From positions 62,001-126,000 of the forward strand of contig CALKBV010000004.1 in the NCBI GenBank assembly GCA_937775265.1: a DNA stretch of 64,000 bases, given 5' to 3'. Position numbers and translations under genes: made by a program. This DNA comes from an uncultured Pseudomonadales bacterium. Its GTDB lineage: Bacteria > Pseudomonadota > Gammaproteobacteria > Pseudomonadales > Azotimanducaceae. The notes beneath the pieces are model-generated. The model was not told the DNA's origin. It saw nothing but the letters and a program-made list of their open reading frames with translations, and ran no database searches. This document shows positions 25,133 to 32,549 of this stretch, piece after piece. Position 1 is the first letter of the stretch; each line of letters starts with the position of its first letter.

Positions 25133-25621
25133 ATTAACAACAACGACATTCTCCGCCGCCTTCGCTATTCATTTGATTTTAACGATTCGAAAATGATCAC
25201 CGTCTTCGCACAAGCTGACCTAGCAGTAAGCCGTAGCCAGGTAAGTAACTGGTTAAAAAAGGACGACGATCCCGAGCAGCAGCCATGCGATGACAGAATT
25301 TTGGCCTGCTATCTAAACGGCCTTATTAACGAGATGCGCGGCAAGAAAGATGGTCCCCAGCCGGAACCAGAAGACAAACTCAGCAACAACATTATCTTCA
25401 AAAAACTCAAGATAGCTCTTAACCTGAAGGCTGACGACATATTAAGAATGATGGCAGTAGTCGATTTTAAGATGAGCAAGCATGAACTCAGTGCGTTTTT
25501 CAGAAAAAAAGGTCACAAGCATTACAGAGAGTGCCAGGAACAAATCCTGAGAAATTTTCTTCATGGTATTCAGGTCGAATACCGAGACGACACAGAGGAA
25601 GAACAACGCCCATCAGCCTAG
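25133..25621 (+). CDS. DUF1456 (YehS-like) protein, probable AUU start
   Basis: The track starts at ATG 25193, but the frame upstream encodes INNNDILRRLRYSFDFNDSK, which matches the conserved N-terminus of YehS-type proteins (SNDILRSVRYxL). The upstream in-frame codons hold no ATG, GTG or TTG; ATT 25133 is the only plausible initiator and gives 162 aa, the family's usual length. Two related repeats are visible, each with an SRSQVSNWLKKDDD / SKHELSAFFRKKGHKHYREC pattern. The function is unknown. The gene starts 2 bp after the CvfB-like stop, so translational coupling could help a weak start. Confidence 0.8.
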   Translation: MNNNDILRRLRYSFDFNDSKMITVFAQADLAVSRSQVSNWLKKDDDPEQQPCDDRILACYLNGLINEMRGKKDGPQPEPEDKLSNNIIFKKLKIALNLKADDILRMMAVVDFKMSKHELSAFFRKKGHKHYRECQEQILRNFLHGIQVEYRDDTEEEQRPSA

Positions 25622-25647
25622 CTAAACGAAAGACCTTCTCATCAAAT

Positions 25648-26157
25648 CTATAGAGAAATTAGCGCGAGGTTCGTCAATATCAGATACAGCCCACTCGCCC
25701 AGATCGTACAGGCAAGAAGGTCGCAAACAAAAAACGTCCTCCAGCGCATCCCCGAAACCCCCGCAACAATTGGTGTCAGAGACCGTAGCAGTGGCACAAG
25801 CCTTCCGACGCATATCCCGATAGACGCTGATTTTTCTATCTGAGTTTGTATCTTGGCTCGTGTCTTTACCCTGTTTTTCAACCAAGTCATGTGCCAAACC
25901 CGGCCACCCATTAGACGACCGACAAAATACCCGCTGTGATCCCCTAACAGTGCACCAGAAAAACCCAGCAACAAAATCGCAGAGAGCGAGGCTGAGTCTG
26001 ATGTGTAAAGCAGAGTGCTTGTAGACAGGAGAAAGACTCCGGAGACGAATAGCCCTATCCCTGGACAAGATTCGAGGAAGGCCAGCGTGGGCACGAGATA
26101 TATCAAGTTTGCGGATGGCGCAGATAGCCAGCCGTTAATCGTATCTAACACGCCCAT
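25648..26157 (-). CDS. DedA-family inner-membrane protein
   Basis: A 169-aa protein with several hydrophobic segments (NLIYLVPTLAFLESCPGIGLFVSGVFLL, SAILLLGFSGALLGDHSGYFVGRLMG) and the family's GRLVPLLRSLTPIVAGVSGM motif, which contains the conserved Arg and Gly residues. It is short but within the DedA range. DedA proteins act in membrane homeostasis, and some flip lipid carriers such as undecaprenyl phosphate. It begins 5 bp after folE, so both are likely transcribed from the ECF-type promoter upstream of folE. Confidence 0.87.
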   Translation of the reverse strand: MGVLDTINGWLSAPSANLIYLVPTLAFLESCPGIGLFVSGVFLLSTSTLLYTSDSASLSAILLLGFSGALLGDHSGYFVGRLMGGRVWHMTWLKNRVKTRAKIQTQIEKSASIGICVGRLVPLLRSLTPIVAGVSGMRWRTFFVCDLLACTIWASGLYLILTNLALISL

Positions 26158-26162
26158 CGCAC

Positions 26163-26852
26163 CTATCTCAAAAATTCAGCGCGCGTTCTGTGGTCTTCCT
26201 TAAATTGTCCGCCGAGTGCAGTGGTTTGCGTCGTGGAATTTGTGTCCATTACACCACGTGACTTCACGCAGTAATGGGTGGCATCTATCGTCACTGCGAC
26301 ATCATCGGTTTCAAGTAAAGTTTGCAGTGCAACGAGAATCTGCTGCGTCAGGCGCTCCTGAACTTGGGGCCGTTGCGCAAAGAACCGAACAATTCGGTTT
26401 ATTTTGGACAAACCAATGATTTTGTTATTGGGGATGTAGGCGACCCTTGAGGCACCGTCGATCGTTACAAAGTGGTGTTCACAGGTACTGATCACGCTGA
26501 TGTTGTCGACTTTCACCATTTCCTCGACGCCCATCTTATTGTCGATAACGGAAATCTTAGGGAAGTTGCTGTAGTCCAAACCTCCGAACAACTCATCGAC
26601 ATACATTTTGGCAATTCGGTGGGGCGTTTCAGTCAGGCTGTCGTCTCTCAAATCTAACCCTAGGGTTGTGGCAATGTCTGTCATTGAGGATTTTACAAGA
26701 CTATATTTTTCATTGCGTGAGAGGCCGTTGTCTATCATCGGCGTTTCTAGGCCTTTTTCAACCAATGCTGCTTTGACCAGTTTTGCCTCTGGCGAGCAAT
26801 CCCCGGGCAAACGATAAGCACTCTTACCAAAACTTTCTACAGTAGCGCTCAT
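26163..26852 (-). CDS. folE: GTP cyclohydrolase I (FolE)
   Basis: A 229-aa FolE1 enzyme that converts GTP to dihydroneopterin triphosphate, the first step of folate and pterin synthesis. Zn ligands and signature: [21 protein letters not shown] near residue 125, and [18 protein letters not shown] with the third ligand. [16 protein letters not shown] is the usual helix. An AGAAGGA site lies before the ATG. An ECF11-like promoter at 26894-26922 precedes it, suggesting stress-controlled expression, perhaps to supply pterin or folate chromophores. No photolyase lies nearby to prove that link. Confidence 0.95.
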   Translation of the reverse strand: MSATVESFGKSAYRLPGDCSPEAKLVKAALVEKGLETPMIDNGLSRNEKYSLVKSSMTDIATTLGLDLRDDSLTETPHRIAKMYVDELFGGLDYSNFPKISVIDNKMGVEEMVKVDNISVISTCEHHFVTIDGASRVAYIPNNKIIGLSKINRIVRFFAQRPQVQERLTQQILVALQTLLETDDVAVTIDATHYCVKSRGVMDTNSTTQTTALGGQFKEDHRTRAEFLR

Positions 26853-26893
26853 GCTATTTCCTTCTCGTTTTGATACTTATGAATTTGTATAGG

Positions 26894-26922
26894 TTTTACG
26901 CAAATACCAAGAAAAAAGATCA
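26894..26922 (-). promoter_or_regulatory. ECF11/ChrR-type promoter upstream of folE-dedA
   Basis: On the minus strand TGATCT, an 18-bp spacer and TAAAA (preceded by CG) lie 41 bp upstream of the folE ATG. The same spacing and -10 sequence occur upstream of the lipocalin-sigma-chrR operon (28874-28902). Rhodobacter RpoE/ChrR promoters are known as TGATC plus a 17-19 bp spacer and a CGTA-like -10, so this is a likely target of the sigma factor encoded at 27632. Confidence 0.65.
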
Positions 26923-26969
26923 GCATGGAAAAAATATAGTTGGCCGGCGATACCGTCCGCTATAGTAGG

Positions 26970-27632
26970 TTAACTTGGAGTGAAACTGAGGAACGGGTTC
27001 AGGACTCGCTTTATCCCCGTCAGCCTTATTGGTGCTTCCAGCACCGACAGGCATATACATTCTTGGTTACGAGCGGCGAAAGGCCTATGGGTGTCTCCTG
27101 CTTCTCTTACAAGGAAGTCCCCTGGCTGGTACACGCCCTCTTCATCTGAGAAGCTTCCAGTCAACACGACCGTGATTTCTTTACCAAGGTGGTCATGCTC
27201 TGGCGCTTTCCCCCCAGCATCAATGCGGTGCAACGCAAGCTCATATTCTTCTTCGCCGACACTTATCGGTGCGACTTTTAATGAAGGAGACAATCTCCGC
27301 CAATCAAGCTCCCCGTCAGGCAACAGTCGTTGCACGAACTCAGGTAGTTCGGCGGAAATACTGTCACTGCACTGACGCTGCGGCTCATCCGAGGGTTCTT
27401 CTTCCACCAATGAGTCCAAACTTGCAATGACCCTGTCGAACAATTCATCTGATACCGGAACGGCTTGGGCGGTAGTTAACAACTCGCCGCCAATCTCCCC
27501 CAGTGATTCCACCGAATCACTGCACTGCTTGCAATATTGCAGGTGGGTTGTGACAGAAATACATGGCGCGACGGATAAGGATCCAGACGCATACTCCACC
27601 AGAAGGTCCGATTCCGGATGTCTATTAATCAT
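26970..27632 (-). CDS. chrR: ChrR-family anti-sigma factor (zinc-binding domain plus cupin)
   Basis: A 220-aa protein. The N-terminal zinc anti-sigma domain contains the HLQYCKQC motif (residues about 30-37) and an upstream His. The C-terminal cupin domain holds GGKAPEHDHLGKEITVVLTGSFSDEEG and PGDFLVREAGDTHRPF with His and Glu metal ligands. ChrR holds the ECF11 sigma factor until singlet oxygen or organic hydroperoxide releases it. Its ATG shares the final A of the sigma stop codon (TAATG), so the pair is translationally coupled. Confidence 0.9.
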   Translation of the reverse strand: MINRHPESDLLVEYASGSLSVAPCISVTTHLQYCKQCSDSVESLGEIGGELLTTAQAVPVSDELFDRVIASLDSLVEEEPSDEPQRQCSDSISAELPEFVQRLLPDGELDWRRLSPSLKVAPISVGEEEYELALHRIDAGGKAPEHDHLGKEITVVLTGSFSDEEGVYQPGDFLVREAGDTHRPFAARNQECICLSVLEAPIRLTGIKRVLNPFLSFTPS

Positions 27633-28252
27633 TAGTTACTTCCCTCTATAACACCCAGGTCTCCCAGTGGCGCTAATGCTAGTTTCATTTTATTCATGGC
27701 CAAACGAACTCTTGATTTGACGGTGCCAAGTGGCAAGGCCAGCGTATTGGCAACCTGTTGTCCAGACTGCCCCTGAAAGTACATCAGTTGCAGTACTTCC
27801 GCCTGCTCCACGGGTAATTGACTCAATTGTTCGGAGATAAGTTTTTTTGTCCTTATCTGAGACAGTGAAGACAGCGGTGTAGGGTTTTCTCGCTCGTCAT
27901 ACAGATCTTCCGCGTTCAACAGGTCAGGGTTTTGCCTATTCTGCTTTCTGAGCCAATCTATTCGGGTATTTCGCGCTATCGTATAGATCCATGTGCTCGC
28001 CGAGGCCTGTGAGGATGAGTAGGAAGGTGCTTTTCGCCATACCTTTATCATCGTTTCCTGAACGAGTTCTTCCGCGTTCTCTGGGGTCACGCCCCCGCTC
28101 TTGATCAAAAACGCTTTCAGGAAAGGCGAGAAGTGCTTGAAAAGAGACTGGAAGGCGCCCCTATCCTGGCTCCTACCGACTCTTTCAATGCATTCGTTCC
28201 AGTTTTCTGCTTCGGTAGCCAATGTTCGGCCTATTGTTCGTTTGAGCTTCAT
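27632..28252 (-). CDS. ECF sigma factor, ECF11 (RpoE partner of ChrR)
   Basis: A 206-aa group IV sigma factor. Region 2 (QSLFKHFSPFLKAFLIKSG, ELVQETMIKVWRKAPSYSS, ASTWIYTIARNTRIDWLRKQNR) is followed by region 4 (SQLPVEQAEVLQLMYFQGQSGQQVANTLALPLGTVKSRVRLAMNKMK). It is encoded just before its ChrR anti-sigma, the classic ECF11 arrangement for the singlet-oxygen response. A promoter of matching type lies upstream of the lipocalin gene, so the operon is probably autoregulated, with folE-dedA as a second target. Confidence 0.92.
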   Translation of the reverse strand: MKLKRTIGRTLATEAENWNECIERVGRSQDRGAFQSLFKHFSPFLKAFLIKSGGVTPENAEELVQETMIKVWRKAPSYSSSQASASTWIYTIARNTRIDWLRKQNRQNPDLLNAEDLYDERENPTPLSSLSQIRTKKLISEQLSQLPVEQAEVLQLMYFQGQSGQQVANTLALPLGTVKSRVRLAMNKMKLALAPLGDLGVIEGSN

Positions 28253-28318
28253 GATAACGGGTACTTAGTGTCCATAACAGTTAATACGCAGGCCTTTGGG
28301 AAATGGATCACCAAACCC

Positions 28319-28867
28319 CTAACCGGTCGCGAGCAAGCCCTTTCGCCGCTCTGGGAACTGGATCAACCCCCGGTCGTAGCCCAACTGAACAGCCATCTCA
28401 ATAAGCAGCTCGAGGTGCTCCCTGGGAAGATCGGGGTCCCGTGACATTATCCAAAGGTAATCTCGCTTTTTGCGCCCAATAATAGTGGTTTGATAATCGG
28501 GGTCGAGATAAACCACCCTGTAATCAGCTTTAATGGGCCAAATAAACTGCATTCCCCAGACTGCGTTATTAGAGTCCGGCTGAATGTACCCTGTGGCTTT
28601 GAGCTCTCTTTCAGCGCCATTTCTCGGGTTGATAAAGGAGAACCTGGTATCGACCGTACCGTCTTCATTCAATGTATATCGCTCGATGGGGTTAATAGCG
28701 CCGCGTTCCGGGAATGTCGGGATATTGGCCAAGACGTGCCAGTCACCCATAAATTTATTGATGTCCACGTAGGATGCTGTCTGCATTGGCTCTCTCGGTT
28801 GATGGGTGCAGCTTGCGACTAACAGGGCGCTGATTACTACTAAGGTTTTGATCGTTATTGCGTTCAT
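28319..28867 (-). CDS. Blc-type lipocalin lipoprotein
   Basis: The start is ATG 28867 (MNAITIKTLVVISALLVASC), giving 182 aa with a lipoprotein signal and the lipobox LVAS^C, so outer-membrane anchoring is likely. The lipocalin fold is shown by YVDINKFMGDWHVLANIPTFPERG (the GxW motif), YRVVYLDPDYQTTIIGRKKRDYLWIMSRDP and the C-terminal LGYDRGLIQFPE. Bacterial lipocalins bind lipids and are common members of the ECF11 singlet-oxygen regulon. The promoter found here would start transcription close to the ATG, so the mRNA may be leaderless or nearly so. Confidence 0.9.
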   Translation of the reverse strand: MNAITIKTLVVISALLVASCTHQPREPMQTASYVDINKFMGDWHVLANIPTFPERGAINPIERYTLNEDGTVDTRFSFINPRNGAERELKATGYIQPDSNNAVWGMQFIWPIKADYRVVYLDPDYQTTIIGRKKRDYLWIMSRDPDLPREHLELLIEMAVQLGYDRGLIQFPERRKGLLATG

Positions 28868-28873
28868 GCACGC

Positions 28874-28902
28874 TTTTACGTGACGGGCTAGATTACGGAT
28901 CA
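28874..28902 (-). promoter_or_regulatory. ECF11/ChrR-type promoter upstream of the lipocalin-sigma-chrR operon
   Basis: The minus strand carries TGATCC, an 18-bp spacer and TAAAA preceded by CG, the same layout as upstream of folE. The -10 ends 6 bp before the lipocalin ATG, so transcription would start at or very near that codon. It matches the known ECF11 consensus better than the folE copy. Confidence 0.7.
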
Positions 28903-29052
28903 ATCAGACGCGAATCCTACTCGGTGAATCTCGGTTGAAAGAACTGAAAGGACCCTCCAAATTTGTACCGGTTCCTCGCAGATGCATTGCCACGTGACTA
29001 GCAAAGAAGCCCTCGTTAAACTAAAACAAAATTAACAGCTCGAGTAAAAACT

Positions 29053-30228
29053 GTGGAACTAGCACTTACGAAAGAAGAACTAGCCTTTCGGGAAGAAATT
29101 CGGTCATTGCTTAAAGACGAACTGACGCCGGAAATAATGGCAGGTAACAAAAACTCCACAACGTCACTCGGGGACAATGATGCTGCGATGGCATGGCAGG
29201 CAATACTCCACAAGCGAGGATGGGCGGGCGTTGCCTGGCCAAAAGAATTTGGTGGGCCTGGCTGGACCTCCAATCAGCGCTACATCTTTAACAGCGAGTG
29301 CGAAAAAGCCGGTGCCCCCAAGTTAATTCCACTTGGTTTACGTATGCTGGCGCCAGTCATTTTTCGCTATGGCACCAAAGAACAACAAAACCATTACCTG
29401 CCAAAAATGCTTTCTGCAGAGCACTACTGGTGCCAAGGCTATTCCGAACCTGGCTCGGGCTCCGATCTAGCCAGCCTGAAGACGGGAGCCGTAAAGGATG
29501 GCGATGAATATATCGTCAATGGGACAAAAATCTGGACCACTCATGCGCAGTATGCAGATCATATTTTTTGTCTGGTTCGAACGAACACCGACGTTAAGAA
29601 GCAAGCCGGTATCAGTTTCCTGCTGATAAAGATGGACAGCCCAGGCATTAGCGTCGAACCCATCATCACCCTCGCAGGTGATCACGAAGTCAATCAAGTA
29701 TTCTTCGACAACGTTCGAGTGCCTATCAACAACCTGGTCGGACCCGAAAATGAAGGCTGGAATGTCGCCAAGTATCTCCTTGAGTTTGAACGCGGCGGCA
29801 GCTCAGTCTCCACACGATTGAAAGTAGACATGGCTGAACTAAACATTATGCTGCGCGACTTGCCAGAAGAACACGAACTAAGAAAGCGTAACGCCATAAC
29901 GAATATCGAAGTTGCCGCGCTCTCTCAAATGGAAACAGACATGCAGGCCAAGGTTTCTTCAGGGAAAAACCCAGGCGCCGGATCTTCACTAATGAAGATG
30001 ATGGCAAGTTCTCTTGGCCAACAAATCGCTACCCTGCAGATGGAGGCAAAAGCCAATTACAGCATCCCCCATAACAATCGACTATTACTCGAGGGAAAAG
30101 AGACCATCGGCAGACAACAGGACCAGACCGCCACTGCGGGTTACCTGAACGCACGAGCCTCGTCCATTTTTGGTGGGGCAAAAGAGGTTCAGAAAAACAT
30201 CATCGCCAAGTCAGTACTCGGGCTATGA
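29053..30228 (+). CDS. Acyl-CoA dehydrogenase family protein
   Basis: A 391-aa flavoprotein that introduces an alpha-beta double bond into an acyl-CoA. The three ACAD domains are seen: N-helical (GWAGVAWPKEFGGPGWTSNQ), beta (WCQGYSEPGSGSDLASLKTGAV, IVNGTKIWTTHAQYADHIFCL) and C-helical ending NARASSIFGGAKEVQKNIIAKSVLGL. It belongs to the long N-terminal subgroup common beside steroid/fatty-acid genes in proteobacteria. The start is GTG 29053. A Rieske gene fragment lies just downstream on the other strand. Its substrate cannot be told. Confidence 0.92.
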   Translation: MELALTKEELAFREEIRSLLKDELTPEIMAGNKNSTTSLGDNDAAMAWQAILHKRGWAGVAWPKEFGGPGWTSNQRYIFNSECEKAGAPKLIPLGLRMLAPVIFRYGTKEQQNHYLPKMLSAEHYWCQGYSEPGSGSDLASLKTGAVKDGDEYIVNGTKIWTTHAQYADHIFCLVRTNTDVKKQAGISFLLIKMDSPGISVEPIITLAGDHEVNQVFFDNVRVPINNLVGPENEGWNVAKYLLEFERGGSSVSTRLKVDMAELNIMLRDLPEEHELRKRNAITNIEVAALSQMETDMQAKVSSGKNPGAGSSLMKMMASSLGQQIATLQMEAKANYSIPHNNRLLLEGKETIGRQQDQTATAGYLNARASSIFGGAKEVQKNIIAKSVLGL

Positions 30229-30239
30229 GGCCAACCCTC

Positions 30240-30590
30240 CATCGCTGGATCATGATGTGATGCTGGGGTATCTGCATAACCTGGTAGTTTGCGAACTGCA
30301 CCAGATTATTACCTGAAGTTTTCAACCCCTCCTGCACGTATGGAAGGTTTCCCATATCCAGTTGATAAATTTTCATAATCGCGCTGTCTACATCGCGGCC
30401 ATTCGGACGCCATCGATAAACACGGGTTGGCGTCATACCGCCCCACACCGAAAAGTTTAGGACTAGATTGTAGAGGATAGAGCCCAGCATCTGATGAATA
30501 TTTTTCATAACCTTGGCCGTTGTGCGCCCGCAAATTGTCCCTGACAGTCTGCGCGATATATCGTCTTGTTGGACGAAAAAATGCTAAGGA
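30240..30590 (-). pseudogene. C-terminal fragment of a Rieske oxygenase alpha subunit, frameshifted
   Basis: Two overlapping minus-strand frames give consecutive pieces of a Rieske oxygenase catalytic domain: RRYIAQTVRDNLRAHNGQGY then, after a one-base shift near 30491, MLGSILYNLVLNFSVWGGM, RVYRWRPNGRDVDSAI and LVQFANYQVMQIPQHH. They correspond to the last third of relatives such as the 34208 gene (YTLFPNFTVWP, YRFRPDG, LANYQENRIR). The N-terminal Rieske domain is absent. This occupies most of the 480-bp gap between the dehydrogenase and phosphotransferase genes. Confidence 0.7.
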
Positions 30591-30705
30591 CGGCATTACT
30601 TCATCTCAACAAGCTCGATGTGGGGCTAGTACAAATCAACCACATTAAGTGATTAGCCATAATGAATTAAAGTAGTATTGCGGTGTCTTTTCACCAGAGC
30701 ACTTT

Positions 30706-31743
30706 ATGAACTCATTTCCACGATCACCCGATGAACTCACCACGGAATGGTTAACAACGACATTGGGATATCCAGTCAATGGATATCAAGTAGTATATTT
30801 CAGCGAAGGGACCGGGGTCATGTCCTGGGTCATGCGTATTCTTTTGGATACCGCCGAGGACAAACCGGACTCTCTCATCGCCAAGTTCCCCTCCTCTTCC
30901 ATTGTCAACCGCGAGGGTGCTCAACGTTACAACATGTACGGCCGCGAAGTTAACTTCTATCAGGAAATTTCTGGAAGTGTGGATATCCAAACCCCGGATT
31001 GCTACTTCAGCGAATTTGACGAAAGCTCTAACAATTTCGTAATACTGCTGGAAGACCTGACCGAATGGCAGATAGGGGATCAGACAGCCGGCTGCTCACT
31101 GGACGAAGCAAAAACGTTGATTTCTGCTCTAGCCAGGTTTCACGCCAGCGGTTGGCAACCTCATCAGTTTCCAGACATTCCTTCTCACGGCGGGGCACAA
31201 CAGATAGACGGTATGCAGAGCACCTACCCGATTGGCTGGCCGGTCGTGCTTGAGCAATTTGGCGATCTGATCCCTGAGTCAATCAGAAGCGCCGGTGAAA
31301 GTATCCCGCTACACATCGAAAGTCTGTTGACGACCATGTGTCAGGATCCGGTATGCCTGACCCATGCAGACATGCGCCTGGATAATATATTTTTTAAAGA
31401 GGGCGAGATCGCGGTCGTTGATTGGCAGTCGATTTGTACCTCCGCCCCCGAACAGGATCTTGCCTATTTTATTACTCAGAGTGTCCCAGAGGCCGTTAGA
31501 AAGCAGGAAGACCTGGTCGCCTTTTACCACGCAGAACTGACCCGGGCTGGTATTAGCTACGATCTCGACCAGTGCCGTGAGCGTTACAAGGTTAGCGCAC
31601 TCTACCTGATTTGCTATGCCGTGGTCATCGCTGGAACACTGGATCTGGGTAATGAGCGCGGCCAACTCCTTGGACAGACTATTATCAAAAATACTTTCAG
31701 TGCACTGGTAGATTTGGACGCGTTCTCGCTGCTAGACGACTAA
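30706..31743 (+). CDS. Aminoglycoside-phosphotransferase-like kinase family protein
   Basis: A 345-aa protein kinase-like fold. The N-lobe includes SLIAKFPS and REVNFYQEI, and the hinge FVILLEDLTEW. The catalytic loop reads LTHADMRLDNIFF near residue 220 (HxDxxxxN) and the metal-binding segment IAVVDWQSI. Members of this APH/EcKinase-like group are common beside acyl-CoA dehydrogenases in marine and steroid-degrading bacteria and probably phosphorylate small hydroxylated substrates. None is known here. An SDR gene follows 38 bp downstream. Confidence 0.85.
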   Translation: MNSFPRSPDELTTEWLTTTLGYPVNGYQVVYFSEGTGVMSWVMRILLDTAEDKPDSLIAKFPSSSIVNREGAQRYNMYGREVNFYQEISGSVDIQTPDCYFSEFDESSNNFVILLEDLTEWQIGDQTAGCSLDEAKTLISALARFHASGWQPHQFPDIPSHGGAQQIDGMQSTYPIGWPVVLEQFGDLIPESIRSAGESIPLHIESLLTTMCQDPVCLTHADMRLDNIFFKEGEIAVVDWQSICTSAPEQDLAYFITQSVPEAVRKQEDLVAFYHAELTRAGISYDLDQCRERYKVSALYLICYAVVIAGTLDLGNERGQLLGQTIIKNTFSALVDLDAFSLLDD

Positions 31744-31781
31744 CACCACTGACGATAATCTCAAGACAGGCATTGACCCTT

Positions 31782-32549
31782 ATGGATCTGGAACTCGACG
31801 GCAAGAAAGCACTCATTTCGGCAGGTCACAAAGGGATTGGGCTTCACATTGCGACAAGACTCCTGGAAGAAGGCGCGGAGGTCAGTTTCTGCTGTCGCAA
31901 AAAAGACGATCTTGATTCCGCTGTTACTAAATTATCTGCGACAGGCAGAGTCCGTGGTTACCTCTGCGATTTTTCTGATCCCGAGAAAATTAAAGCATGG
32001 GTCAACGAAGCGGGAAATGCCATGGACGGCATCGACATATGCATCGGCAATGCCAGCGCAAGTAGCCAACACGGTGAAGGACCTGATCCCTGGCGAGCGA
32101 GTTTTGACGTAGATCTTCTAGGCACCGCAATGTTTTTTGAGGCGGCAAAGCCCTTTCTCCTGGATTCAACGGCTGCTTCGATCATCCAGATTGCGACTAT
32201 CACCGCCATCGAGCACCACGACGTCCCCATTAACCCGAGCTATGGTGCCACCAAGGCCGCGACGATCAACCTGATCGCGCAACTGGCACAACGCTGGGGT
32301 GGCGAGGGTATTCGCGCCAATACCGTCTCACCCGGACCAATACTCATTAAGGATGGACGATGGGATGACATTCGCTCAAGGCTGCCTGACCTCTACGAAA
32401 AGGATCGACTGCAGCATCCCAGCAAACGTATGGGTACTGGTGACGAAATCGCTGACGTCGTTGCTTTCCTGGCCTCACCAAGAGCAAGTTGGGTTACCGG
32501 AGCAAATCTTGTCGTTGACGGTGGGTACACTAAACAGGTTGGGTTTTAA
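31782..32549 (+). CDS. Short-chain dehydrogenase/reductase (SDR)
   Basis: The frame opens at TTG 31773, but ATG 31782 (MDLELDGKKALIS) is the better start, giving 255 aa. Cofactor motif SAGHKGIGLHIATRLLEEG (TGxxxGIG variant), GNASASS in place of the usual NNAG, the active-site Tyr and Lys in PSYGATKAATINLI, and the C-terminal ASWVTGANLVVDGGY. It oxidises or reduces a hydroxyl/keto group with NAD(P). It probably forms one transcript with the phosphotransferase. It converges on the Rieske gene, with a 4-bp overlap of the ends. Confidence 0.9.
   Translation: MDLELDGKKALISAGHKGIGLHIATRLLEEGAEVSFCCRKKDDLDSAVTKLSATGRVRGYLCDFSDPEKIKAWVNEAGNAMDGIDICIGNASASSQHGEGPDPWRASFDVDLLGTAMFFEAAKPFLLDSTAASIIQIATITAIEHHDVPINPSYGATKAATINLIAQLAQRWGGEGIRANTVSPGPILIKDGRWDDIRSRLPDLYEKDRLQHPSKRMGTGDEIADVVAFLASPRASWVTGANLVVDGGYTKQVGF

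Noticed and set aside
30200-30508. 102-aa ORF as an intact gene
   Set aside because: It is only the C-terminal piece of a Rieske oxygenase plus read-through past the end, so it is listed as a pseudogene fragment.
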